Positions 16,744-24,218 of a DNA stretch of 40,513 nt are shown here, piece after piece; the first letter of the stretch is position 1, and the number at the start of each line of letters is the position of its first letter. The notes under the pieces were generated by a model that saw only the letters and a list, made by a program, of their open reading frames with translations, ran no database searches and had not been told where the DNA came from. The translations under genes were made by a program, and so were the position numbers. The DNA lies in NCBI GenBank assembly GCA_947476925.1, contig CANJSF010000032.1, forward strand, positions 1 to 40,513, in the 5' to 3' direction. The stretch comes from Rhodospirillaceae bacterium (GTDB taxonomy: Bacteria > Pseudomonadota > Alphaproteobacteria > Rhodospirillales > Rhodospirillaceae).

Positions 16744-16917
16744 TTAGGTACGCTCCCCAAACTCTTGCCGAAGCTTACGCTGGCCTCGGCCAGTTGCACG
16801 AAGATTACATGCAGTGTGGTCGCTCTGAAAACGAATGCTCACCAATGGTCAGCCAATACCCCGCCGGACCTGCAGCTAACTATATGATATATAATGATAT
16901 ATGTGTTTTTGGGCGGC
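16744..16917 (-). promoter_or_regulatory. AT-rich upstream region of the exported-protein operon with a 10-bp-period direct repeat
   Basis: This 174-bp spacer between two same-strand operons contains the direct repeat ATGATATAT (16884-16892) and ATGATATAT (16894-16902), one helical turn apart, in an otherwise GC-rich context. It is the natural place for the promoter of the 16743 to 9099 gene series. The repeats could be a regulator site or simply an AT-rich promoter element. No clear intrinsic terminator for the preceding molybdenum hydroxylase operon was seen. Confidence 0.4.
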
Positions 16918-17328
16918 TTAGGCGATCGGGCGCTGAAACGACTTCAGCGTCTCATCAATCAAGAAAGCGTCCGTCAAAATTGTGCGCACATGGGCCGAAG
17001 CGTTGAGGTTGTCGATCAGCTGCGAGCTAATGGACGGCACGGCCAGAACCACGCCAATGGCAACGCCAGCGCGGCCGGCATCATCGGCGACCAGTTTGAT
17101 GAGATCCGAAAAATCGACGGTCTTGGCCAAGCCCTGTCGTAACTCGCCGGTCAGAACGTTTGGCAAAGCTTGCAAAGCCTCACGCAAGCCTTTCAGCACC
17201 GAGCGGATCGAGGGGCTGCCTGCAGCCTCGGTGTCACGCCCTTGCGCCGCATAGGCCAGCATGAACTCGTAGCTGGCCTCAATGGTATCAATACACGCCT
17301 CGACGGAACTGGCCCCTGAACCGATCAT
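16918..17328 (-). CDS. Unrecognised small protein at the end of the molybdenum hydroxylase operon
   Basis: The 136-residue protein is helical and acidic, without a signal peptide. Residues 4-24 (GASSVEACIDTIEASYEFML) and the C-terminal half (SSQLIDNLNASAHVRTILTD) are the most regular parts; a mildly hydrophobic segment AGVAIGVVLAVPSISS lies between. I do not recognise the family. The ATG at 17328 is chosen because GAGG lies about 7 nt upstream and it overlaps the cytochrome b stop (ATGA); an upstream in-frame start at 17364 would lie deep in that gene. Position makes it an accessory or assembly protein of the enzyme, by inference only. Confidence 0.72.
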   Translation of the reverse strand: MIGSGASSVEACIDTIEASYEFMLAYAAQGRDTEAAGSPSIRSVLKGLREALQALPNVLTGELRQGLAKTVDFSDLIKLVADDAGRAGVAIGVVLAVPSISSQLIDNLNASAHVRTILTDAFLIDETLKSFQRPIA

Positions 17329-17960
17329 GATTGTCCCTCGTGGCGTGATGTGTGGTCGGTCCAAAGGGCCGGGTCGTGATTGGCGGTCATTTCATCTCTG
17401 GAAATCCAGCCAAAGACCATGGAGCGCAAATAAAACAATTTCTCGGGCCGGATCGCAAAATAAACATGCAGCACGATCAGTGACACGAAAATCAGCGCCG
17501 CCAACCCATGTACAACGTACACAAGGCCCCAGGCCTCGGCGCTGATCAGGTAGGGGTCGCGCGTCCATAGGGGCGAATCGATTTTGGCCAACATCACAAG
17601 TCCGGTGCCAATTGCGGCCAAGCAAAATAACGTCACGGCGTGATGCATCAGCCGTTGCGCCAATGAATACTTTCCGGGTTTCGGGCCAACATCCTTGCCT
17701 AACAGCGACGACACGGCCGTTGCGTCGGCCGCCGTAAACCACATGGACTTCAAGCTCTGCCAAAACAACGCGCGGACAATATGACCGACGATAATCACGG
17801 TCAGCAGAAGCCCCGCAACCCAGTGAATGAGCAACCATTCAAATGAAATGCCAAGTTTTGGCGCAAGGCCTGTGATCAGCAGTGCAAACATCGCCGCTGC
17901 CATGGCCCAATGAAAGGCGCGGTCAATCAACTTGTGGCGTTCGATACGTGGAGATGACAT
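17325..17960 (-). CDS. Cytochrome b561 / formate-dehydrogenase-gamma-type membrane protein
   Basis: The protein has 211 residues and four main hydrophobic segments: AFHWAMAAAMFALLITGLA, LIHWVAGLLLTVIIVGHIV, AVTLFCLAAIGTGLVMLA, and VVHGLAALIFVSLIVLHVYF. His residues in FHW, IHW, GHIV, MHH, VHG and LHVYF supply the axial ligands expected for two b haems. Such proteins pass electrons between a periplasmic dehydrogenase and the quinone pool. It is encoded just downstream of a molybdenum hydroxylase with an exported [2Fe-2S] subunit, so it is the likely membrane electron acceptor of that enzyme. Overlap with the following gene is 4 nt. Confidence 0.85.
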   Translation of the reverse strand: MSSPRIERHKLIDRAFHWAMAAAMFALLITGLAPKLGISFEWLLIHWVAGLLLTVIIVGHIVRALFWQSLKSMWFTAADATAVSSLLGKDVGPKPGKYSLAQRLMHHAVTLFCLAAIGTGLVMLAKIDSPLWTRDPYLISAEAWGLVYVVHGLAALIFVSLIVLHVYFAIRPEKLFYLRSMVFGWISRDEMTANHDPALWTDHTSRHEGQS

Positions 17961-17984
17961 GGAAATGACGGTTTGTATCTTGAA

Positions 17985-18140
17985 CTATTGGCGCTGCTTC
18001 ACGGCCATCATAATGGCATGACACAAAACAAATATCACAGCAGCACCCAGAAACACCCAAAAGAGGTCAAACGAAACTCCCTCAAGTGTCGTCTGGCCCC
18101 ATGCGTTGCGGCTATAGCGAAAAATATCCATGACAGCAAA
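17985..18140 (-). CDS. Small one-helix membrane protein between the FAD subunit and cytochrome b genes
   Basis: This short frame, not obvious by length alone, reads through RYSRNAWGQTTLEGVSFDLF and then a hydrophobic helix WVFLGAAVIFVLCHAIMMAV ending KQRQ. It gives about 51 residues from a TTG at 18140. A more natural start, ATG at 18132 (ATG GAT ATT), is out of frame by one base because of a run of six T (complement of 18120-18125). With five T it would read MDIFRYSRNAWG. Either the TTG is used, or the T-run causes slippage, or the sequence has a homopolymer error. It begins 8 nt after the FAD subunit stop and ends 24 nt before cytochrome b, fitting a small membrane subunit. Confidence 0.6.
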   Translation of the reverse strand, partial: FAVMDIFRYSRNAWGQTTLEGVSFDLFWVFLGAAVIFVLCHAIMMAVKQRQ

Positions 18141-18148
18141 ACCCAATA

Positions 18149-19138
18149 TCAACTATCGCGGATCGCGCGCTTCACCAAATTTTCCATCAGCGGAATCTTG
18201 AAATGGTTGAAATTCAGTGGCGCAGCCCCGCGCGCAGCGGACGACGCGGCTAACGTTGCGGTGTCTTCGTTTTGCGGGCTGCCTTTCACGATGTCTTCCA
18301 CGGCGTTCAAACGGCGCGGCACGCATTCCACGGCGCCACAGACAATGCGAATGTCCTCGATCACGCCATCTGCTTTTACCTTCATGGCAGACGCCACGTT
18401 GACCAAGGGGAAGTCCCATGTGTTTCGGTCGGCGACCTTTTCGTAGTAAAACTTAGCTCCGGCCCATTTCGATGGAATGCGGATAGTCATAAGAATGTCG
18501 CCTGGTTCCAAGACCGTCATGTGAGTGATGTTGACGGCCGGCCCGATGAAGTATTTGTCGGCGGGCAAAACTCGCTCGCCTTTGGAACTACGGATTACAA
18601 ATTCGGCCTCAAGGGCCACCATCACGGGTGCAGTATCGGATGGCGTCACCGCCACGCAACGCGAGGCGCCAAACAGGCAGTGCTCGCGGTTCATGCCTTG
18701 CGGCGTTCCGGCGTAACAGGTGTTGCCGCCTGCGCGGTAGCAATCTAACCCCGAGCGATAATACCAGCAGCGTGCGTCTTGGCTGACGTTGCCGCCAATG
18801 GTGCCGACCGTTCGAATTTGTGGACTTGCCACACGCCCGGCCGCTGTTGCCAGCAAGCCAAACTTTTCTTTGACGATGGGATTGGCTGCAATCTCAGCCA
18901 ATGTCGTCATGGCGCCGATCTCAAGGCCTGCCGCTGTTTCGCGAATGCCCTTCAGCGCTTCAATTCCGCTGAGATCAATCACGGCGTCGGGGCGTTTGGC
19001 CCGGTCCTTGAACCAATCCAGGCTGTCTTGTCCGCCAGCCATTTTCCAGGCCTTGGCACCGTATTTATCCAGAAGCTTCAGTGCGGTTTCGATGTCTGCC
19101 GGTTGGAAGAGATCGAACTTTGGCATCATGTCTTTCAT
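18149..19138 (-). CDS. Molybdenum hydroxylase FAD subunit with Cys-rich [4Fe-4S]-type insert
   Basis: The 329-residue protein belongs to the CoxM/PaoB family. It binds FAD (AGGQDSLDWFKDR near 34-46, TVGTIGGNVSQD near 110-121) and takes electrons from the molybdenum centre through the iron-sulfur subunit. Between the two FAD motifs and the core lies an insert with Cys124, Cys133, Cys141, Cys154 and Cys161 (ARCWYYRSGLDC, NTCYAG, REHCLFGASRC), the arrangement of PaoB and 4-hydroxybenzoyl-CoA reductase beta, where it holds a [4Fe-4S] cluster. A GGGAG lies 7 nt before the ATG. No signal peptide is visible, so export would have to occur with a Tat-bearing partner. Confidence 0.9.
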   Translation of the reverse strand: MKDMMPKFDLFQPADIETALKLLDKYGAKAWKMAGGQDSLDWFKDRAKRPDAVIDLSGIEALKGIRETAAGLEIGAMTTLAEIAANPIVKEKFGLLATAAGRVASPQIRTVGTIGGNVSQDARCWYYRSGLDCYRAGGNTCYAGTPQGMNREHCLFGASRCVAVTPSDTAPVMVALEAEFVIRSSKGERVLPADKYFIGPAVNITHMTVLEPGDILMTIRIPSKWAGAKFYYEKVADRNTWDFPLVNVASAMKVKADGVIEDIRIVCGAVECVPRRLNAVEDIVKGSPQNEDTATLAASSAARGAAPLNFNHFKIPLMENLVKRAIRDS

Positions 19139-19151
19139 AGTCGTTCTCCCG

Positions 19152-21557
19152 TCACTGCGTATTCACGGCCAAGACTTTATGTGACTGCGGGCGTTTGGCC
19201 GCCGCATTCACAATCATGTCTGGCATGACAGGCGTACGATTGAAGTAATGACCCCCAAGTGCATCAGAGATCGCCGACAGCAGCGCCGAGGCTGCGCAGC
19301 CCATCAGCGGCTCGCCGATGCCTTTGACACCCACGGGGTTTTGCGGGTCAGGTTTGTCCACCCAGCCCACTTGCATTTCAGACGGCACATCAAGATACGA
19401 AGGCGGCTTGGATTGATAGAACCCAACGTTGGCGGGCAATCCATTTTGTGGGTCGTATACCACGCGCTCTAGGCCCGCCATGCCAATGCCCATAACGCCG
19501 CCGCCGCGAATTTGACTGGCCAGGCCCTTCGGGTGCAACACCGTGCCGCAATCGGCTGTGGCAACGTAGTCGAGAATTTGCCACTTGCCGGTCTCGACAT
19601 CTAACTCGATGTGCATGAAGGCGGCCGCCATGGCCGGCACATGATCCTTCATGGGGATCGTGTCTTTCGCCACGCCGATGAGGCCGCTGCCCGCCAAAGC
19701 TTCAACCGAGCGCTTGGTCAGGTCATTAAGTTCAGGCGCAATCTCTTTGCCGCTGTACTTGCCGCCCAGTTCGATGGCTTTCTTGGCGGCGTCGGCAAAG
19801 GTCATTGATTTTGCTGCATCAGATTTGGCGGTCACTTTTTCATCGGCCACCACATAATCTTCTGGCTTGCCGCCCAATGTTTGGGCTGCAATCTCTTGAA
19901 GTTTCTGTTTGGCATCCATGGCGGCCACATAATTTGTGCGGCTCATAGTGAACGACGTGTTGCTGCCGAACTGGCCGTTGTTCCAGGGCAAGTTATTGTC
20001 GGTGCGGCCGCGCTCCAAGACAACATTGTCCCAGTTGCAGCCCAGAATTTCGGCGGCCACACGCGATGTGGCAGCGTACGAATACGTGCCCAAATTACCA
20101 ATGCCGGTATGGATGTGAATTTTGCCATCGGGCCTGATGACCAGCAGCCCATCAAAGCCCGAACTTCCTGCCGGGTGATAAGCACGACCGACGCCGATGC
20201 CCGTAACCTTCGAGCCCTTGCGCTGGCCGCTGAGTTTTTTCTTCTCGTCCCAGCCAAACTTGGCCGCGCTGGCCATAAGCGCCTCAGAGATATAGGCGCT
20301 AGAGACCGGTGTTTGGCGTTCTTCGCTTTTCGAGCCGGTCGTGGGTGCATTGATGCTGCGAATGGCCAGGCGGTCGAGTTTCAGTTCCCGCGCTGCTTTA
20401 TCGAGCAACGGCTCCATCATGCAGGCTAACTGATTTTGGCCCGGCCCGCGTTGCGCGGTGCTCAGTGGCAGGTTGGTAAAAACCGAAATCCCACGCCAGC
20501 GCATGTTCATCGGCTGATAAACCAACGACAAGGCCGCGCCGACGTTGCGGAAGTCGGGGAAGCCTTCGGTGGCACCATTCTGTTGCACAACATAAATGTC
20601 GGCCGCCGTGATGCGACCGTCTTTACGAAAGCCGATTTTGATGCGTCCCTGAATACCGGTGCGGCGCGAGCCCAAGAAGTATTCTTCGGCGCGCGTCAGG
20701 CGCATCATGCAGGGGCGGTTGATCTTCTTTGACAGATGCGCCGGAATGGTGGCCACGACATAGGCGCTGCCTTTCGAGCCAAAGCCGCCGCCACAAAATT
20801 CCGAAATCATCACCAAGTCTTTTGGCGCGACCCCAATCAATTCCGCGTACAGCGGCAGTGGGTACGACTGGCTTTGTGTTGAGACATGGAAGTAGCACTT
20901 GCCGTTCTGCCAATAGGCCATGGCGCTGCGCGGTTCCATGCTGTGGTGAGAATTGGACGCGGTGACAAACGTTTCGTCCATCACCAGCTGTGCTTCACCA
21001 AATCCTTTATCCAAATCGCCAACGGTCCATTCGGCCAAAGGTTGGCCCATGGGCAATTTTGTGTCGCCGGCGTCGGCGAAATCTTTCGCCGTCCATTTGA
21101 TCTTCTTCGCCTCGGGAATGCCGCGCACCCCAACGTTAACGTCGGGGTAGGCGTCCGGGCCGCCCGGATACAGGCTTTGCAACGGATCAACCGTGAACGG
21201 CAGGGGCTCGTATTCAATTTTGATTTTTTCCAAAGCCTCAGCAGCTGTGCTTTCGTCTTCGGCGGCGATGGCCAAAATCGGTTGGCCCACGTACTTGGGT
21301 TCCATCGACAGAATGGGATCGCGTGGGAAGGGGAACGAGGGCACGTCTTCGGGCAATAAAATTCCCACGACACCTTTCATTTTCAAGGCCTCGGCGGTGT
21401 CGATTTTGCGCACCTTGGCATTGGGCATTGGGCTGAGCAAAAGTTTGACAAACACCATGCCTTCTACGCGGAAGTCCTCGGCGTATTTGGCTTTGCCCGT
21501 GACTTTGGCGCGAACGTCGGGGGGCGTGAAATCTTTGCCGATCAGAGAGTATGCCAT
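19152..21557 (-). CDS. Molybdenum hydroxylase large (molybdopterin) subunit
   Basis: The 801-residue protein is the catalytic subunit of a xanthine-oxidase-family enzyme. It has the N-terminal GKDFTPPDVRAKVTGKAKYAEDF segment followed by the molybdopterin-binding domain: EFCGGGFGSKG, AQRGPGQNQ, GIGNLGTYSYAATSRV, and NGQFGSNTSFTMSR. The active-site Glu is Glu749 (VKGIGEPLMGC). The substrate pocket cannot be read from the sequence, so the choice between aldehyde, N-heterocycle or other hydroxylation stays open. It lies 17 nt after the [2Fe-2S] gene and 13 nt before the FAD gene. It has no own signal peptide. Confidence 0.93.
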   Translation of the reverse strand: MAYSLIGKDFTPPDVRAKVTGKAKYAEDFRVEGMVFVKLLLSPMPNAKVRKIDTAEALKMKGVVGILLPEDVPSFPFPRDPILSMEPKYVGQPILAIAAEDESTAAEALEKIKIEYEPLPFTVDPLQSLYPGGPDAYPDVNVGVRGIPEAKKIKWTAKDFADAGDTKLPMGQPLAEWTVGDLDKGFGEAQLVMDETFVTASNSHHSMEPRSAMAYWQNGKCYFHVSTQSQSYPLPLYAELIGVAPKDLVMISEFCGGGFGSKGSAYVVATIPAHLSKKINRPCMMRLTRAEEYFLGSRRTGIQGRIKIGFRKDGRITAADIYVVQQNGATEGFPDFRNVGAALSLVYQPMNMRWRGISVFTNLPLSTAQRGPGQNQLACMMEPLLDKAARELKLDRLAIRSINAPTTGSKSEERQTPVSSAYISEALMASAAKFGWDEKKKLSGQRKGSKVTGIGVGRAYHPAGSSGFDGLLVIRPDGKIHIHTGIGNLGTYSYAATSRVAAEILGCNWDNVVLERGRTDNNLPWNNGQFGSNTSFTMSRTNYVAAMDAKQKLQEIAAQTLGGKPEDYVVADEKVTAKSDAAKSMTFADAAKKAIELGGKYSGKEIAPELNDLTKRSVEALAGSGLIGVAKDTIPMKDHVPAMAAAFMHIELDVETGKWQILDYVATADCGTVLHPKGLASQIRGGGVMGIGMAGLERVVYDPQNGLPANVGFYQSKPPSYLDVPSEMQVGWVDKPDPQNPVGVKGIGEPLMGCAASALLSAISDALGGHYFNRTPVMPDMIVNAAAKRPQSHKVLAVNTQ

Positions 21558-21574
21558 GTGTGTTGCTCCTCCCT

Positions 21575-22192
21575 TTAGGCCGATTTCGCGGCGCGCATGA
21601 CCGCGTTGAGATAGTGATCATAAGCGCCACAGCGACAGAGGTTACCAGCCATGGCATGGCGAGCTTCCTCGCGGGTTGGCTTGGGGTTGGCTTTCAGCAA
21701 GCCCACCGCCGACATCACTTGGCCAGGTGTGCAGAAACCGCACTGGGGGCCCAACTCGTCGATCATCGCCTGCTGCACCACGTGAAGTTCGCCGTTGGGG
21801 CCTTCAAGCCCTTCAACGGTCGTCACCGCCCGGCCGCGCACACTATGCGTCAATGTCGAGCACGAGTTGTGGCCCACATCGTTGATCAACACCGTGCAGG
21901 CACCACACTCGCCGCGGTCGCAACCCAGTTTGGTCCCCGTCAGGCCCAGCTTGTAGCGCAACGTCATGGCCAGGGTTTCGTTGGGCAGAATGTCGACCCG
22001 GCGGTCTTGTCCGTTTACTTTTAACGTAATCAGACGCTCGACCGAGCCTGAGGCCGGCGCGCTGCCATCTGAACAGCCGGCCAAATAATACGCCGCCGCA
22101 GACGTTGCCGCCCCCGAGGCAATGACGCTTTTGATGAATCTGCGCCGCGTGACCGGGTCGCGCCCAATGGCCATGTCATCTGTTGTTGTCAT
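21575..22192 (-). CDS. Molybdenum hydroxylase [2Fe-2S] subunit with Tat signal and lipobox
   Basis: The protein has 205 residues. Residues 15-40 form a twin-arginine signal (TRRRFIKSVIASGAATSAAA) ending in a lipobox, YLAGC (Cys40). The mature part has two [2Fe-2S] sites: plant-type Cys91, 96, 99 and 111 (GCDRGECGACTVLI), and CoxS-type Cys151, 154, 186 and 188 (CGFCTPG and LCRCG). A Tat signal on the small subunit that carries the folded trimer out is known for PaoABC; a lipidated version would tether the complex to the membrane. It is first in an operon of six genes. GAGGGTGCGAC before the ATG supplies a ribosome binding site. Confidence 0.9.
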   Translation of the reverse strand: MTTTDDMAIGRDPVTRRRFIKSVIASGAATSAAAYYLAGCSDGSAPASGSVERLITLKVNGQDRRVDILPNETLAMTLRYKLGLTGTKLGCDRGECGACTVLINDVGHNSCSTLTHSVRGRAVTTVEGLEGPNGELHVVQQAMIDELGPQCGFCTPGQVMSAVGLLKANPKPTREEARHAMAGNLCRCGAYDHYLNAVMRAAKSA

Positions 22193-22597
22193 GTCGCACC
22201 CTCAAACCCCAAGCCAAATTAAGGGGGCTACCATGCCCGCTTGGGACAAGGTCGGACAAGGGCGAAAATGGATTTCGTGATCGCAAAAATCGATCAGCAC
22301 CGGTTCATGGGCACACACGCCATGCGTGCTATTTGCCGCAAAGCAAAAGGCCCCGCTTTGCAGCGGGGCCCGGACAGAGTTCCGACCTAACGGTTTTCGT
22401 AAAAGTTGCTCGGTTATCGAAACGAATTAGCCGACACTGAGTAAGCGCGTGAGCGAGATTCGTTGCGTCGCGGCGAATCCCCACAAGTCACACCCCAAAA
22501 TATCCATCTAGTGGCCGGTATAGCCGTAAGACACATTCTATTGCCCATCTGAATCGGACGCTGCGCCGCAGCAATGTGCGCGACCTGCCTAGCGGTC
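22193..22597. other. 405-bp spacer between the molybdenum hydroxylase operon and the methyltransferase pair
   Basis: No convincing gene was found here on either strand. It contains one strong hairpin (22349-22370, listed separately) and a weak inverted repeat GATTCG...CGAATC (about 22458-22480). I tested the second for tRNA shape and found none. The part just before 22192 should hold the promoter of the molybdenum hydroxylase operon. Confidence 0.5.
22349..22370 (-). terminator. Intrinsic terminator, minus strand
   Basis: GGCCCCGCT (22349-22357) and AGCGGGGCC (22362-22370) form a perfect 9-bp GC-rich stem with a 4-nt loop. AAAA at 22345-22348 gives the U-run on the minus-strand transcript. 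It lies about 230 nt after the end of the 22598-22969 gene, the last gene of the transcript coming from 24078, and separates it from the molybdenum hydroxylase operon. Confidence 0.75.
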
Positions 22598-22969
22598 CTA
22601 GCCCTTGGCTTTTGGACCGTCCGTGACCCAGCTAAAGTGATTTCCCTTCTGTTCCGTCTCTTGCGGATAGAGATTGCCAAAAACCTGATGAATGAAGTTT
22701 TTGCGAAGGTCCGCGTTGGCTTTGGTAAAGTTTTCATCGGGCTTGAAGGTCTCGATGAGATCGGGCGTCACGCGGCCATGGGTTGCCAACAGGTGCTCCA
22801 GTACCATCAATCGATCGCGCATCGCCCAAAACTCACCGCCCAAGAGCATCACGATCTCTAGCAGGCGATCGATCATCGGGTCTTTAAAGTACTGTGGATT
22901 TGAGCGTGAGAATCCGGGCAGGTCTTTAACGTAGGCAAGCTCCTGCTCAAGGGTGGCTTTGTCGGTCAT
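22598..22969 (-). CDS. Unrecognised 123-residue protein paired with a methyltransferase
   Basis: I do not recognise this small soluble protein. It has a mainly helical middle (RLLEIVMLLGGEFWAMRDRL, MVLEHLLATHGRVTPDLIET) and a charged tail. There are no Cys, membrane segments or signal. It starts 8 nt after the methyltransferase stop, with GAGG 6 nt before the ATG, so the two are translated from one message. It may be a structural partner or small subunit of the neighbouring protein. Function is not predictable from the sequence. Confidence 0.75.
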   Translation of the reverse strand: MTDKATLEQELAYVKDLPGFSRSNPQYFKDPMIDRLLEIVMLLGGEFWAMRDRLMVLEHLLATHGRVTPDLIETFKPDENFTKANADLRKNFIHQVFGNLYPQETEQKGNHFSWVTDGPKAKG

Positions 22970-22977
22970 GGAAGCCT

Positions 22978-24078
22978 CTATTCCGGTTTATCGCAAACGC
23001 GTCCGTGTGCATTGATGTCGGCGAGTGTCTGATAGCGCAGACGAAACCCGCATTTCGCAAGGCGTTCTTCGACATTGCAGCGCACGAAATCCGGCGCATA
23101 AGGCTCGCTATTGTCGGCTGAGTCGATCGCTGCAAGATAGCCATGGTAATTAAGTCCATCGCTATTGGGCTCCGCGCCTTGTGTGGGGAAATCAGATATC
23201 CAAAAAGTTCCGCCCGGACGCAGCAGCCGGAACGCGTTGGCAATCGCGCGATCAATAATCGGTAACGGTACCTCGTGAAAGAGGATGAAAACTGTGATCA
23301 GGTCGAAATGCCCTGCCGGCAGGTCATCCAAATCTTCCGCGGCCTTTTGAATGAAATGCACGTCGAGTTTTTGCTCGATGGCACGATAGTGAGCATAGCG
23401 CACCATCGGCGCGCTAATGTCGCTGCCCCAGACCTCGGCATCCGGGAACCGTCGCTTCAGCTCACACGTCAACTGACCAATCGAGCACGCCATATCCATG
23501 ATTCGCGTGATCTTGCCGTCGAGCGGCGGCGATACCTTTGCCGCAAGCGACTTATGTAAGAAATCATTTTCGCCAGCAGCGCCATAGAAAACGCGTGTTC
23601 CATAGTCGAAACGCAAGCCACTCAATGCGTCGCCAACATACCCTTGGTTCTGTCGGTGCGTTTCAACTGCCGTGTAGGGTGGGTATTGATATGTAGGGTC
23701 CCACGTCACTGAGCCCGGGCCGCGCTTATCAGAATCCTCAAGCATTGTAAGGAAACCTTGCCGGCGGAGATCATAGGAATCCGTCACGCGGTTCCAAAAG
23801 GCGTCCTGTGTCGAGCGATACACTCGCGCCCAGACACCCGCCTCGGGCACCTTGTCGCGAACAACAGCGCGAATAGCTTCGACTGATTCTTCCGTCGGCT
23901 CGAATTTGACTCCTGCAGCCGCGAGTGCTGCGTTCGCTTTCTGGTGAACAACTTTCGAGGGGCCCATCATCAACTCAGCCCGCAGATCGCTGAGGTAATT
24001 CAGAAAACTCTCGTCTGCGCGATGGGTCATGGAGGGGGTGGGCCCAACTTTGCCGCGGTCAGGAAAGAAGTTGTCCAT
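22978..24078 (-). CDS. Class I SAM-dependent methyltransferase with an N-terminal helical extension
   Basis: The protein has 366 residues. The first 180 or so are an extension of unknown fold (SFLNYLSDLRAELMMGPSKV; WARVYRSTQDAFWNRVTDSY; YPPYTAVETHRQNQGY). The Rossmann part follows: motif I IMDMACSIGQLTCEL, where the usual LDxGCGxG is altered to MDMACSIG; acidic AEVWGSDISAPMV; AEDLDDLPAGHFDLITVFIL; and LRPGGTFWISDFP. The SAM site looks usable. The acceptor is unknown. AAGGA precedes the ATG at a good distance. It shares a transcript with the downstream 123-residue protein and has a divergent or upstream LysR neighbour. Confidence 0.82.
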   Translation of the reverse strand: MDNFFPDRGKVGPTPSMTHRADESFLNYLSDLRAELMMGPSKVVHQKANAALAAAGVKFEPTEESVEAIRAVVRDKVPEAGVWARVYRSTQDAFWNRVTDSYDLRRQGFLTMLEDSDKRGPGSVTWDPTYQYPPYTAVETHRQNQGYVGDALSGLRFDYGTRVFYGAAGENDFLHKSLAAKVSPPLDGKITRIMDMACSIGQLTCELKRRFPDAEVWGSDISAPMVRYAHYRAIEQKLDVHFIQKAAEDLDDLPAGHFDLITVFILFHEVPLPIIDRAIANAFRLLRPGGTFWISDFPTQGAEPNSDGLNYHGYLAAIDSADNSEPYAPDFVRCNVEERLAKCGFRLRYQTLADINAHGRVCDKPE

Positions 24079-24218
24079 CAGATAATCCTTGGGTGAAAAG
24101 GTCGCTGCTCAGAATTTCACAGACGCCACATTGATGCGCCACGTCGCGCTATTCCAATCATATTTTCGCTTTAAATCATGTCAGCGTCGTATCGGAGGAA
24201 GAAAAGCGATGAGTAAGG

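Noticed and set aside
19881-20429. Plus-strand open frame opposite the molybdopterin subunit
   Set aside because: It is antisense to a conserved catalytic gene and shows only composition-driven residues; several similar frames in this area share the same cause.
22440-22520. Possible tRNA suggested by a GATTCG...CGAATC pairing
   Set aside because: No acceptor stem, anticodon arm or conserved T-arm pattern could be built around it.
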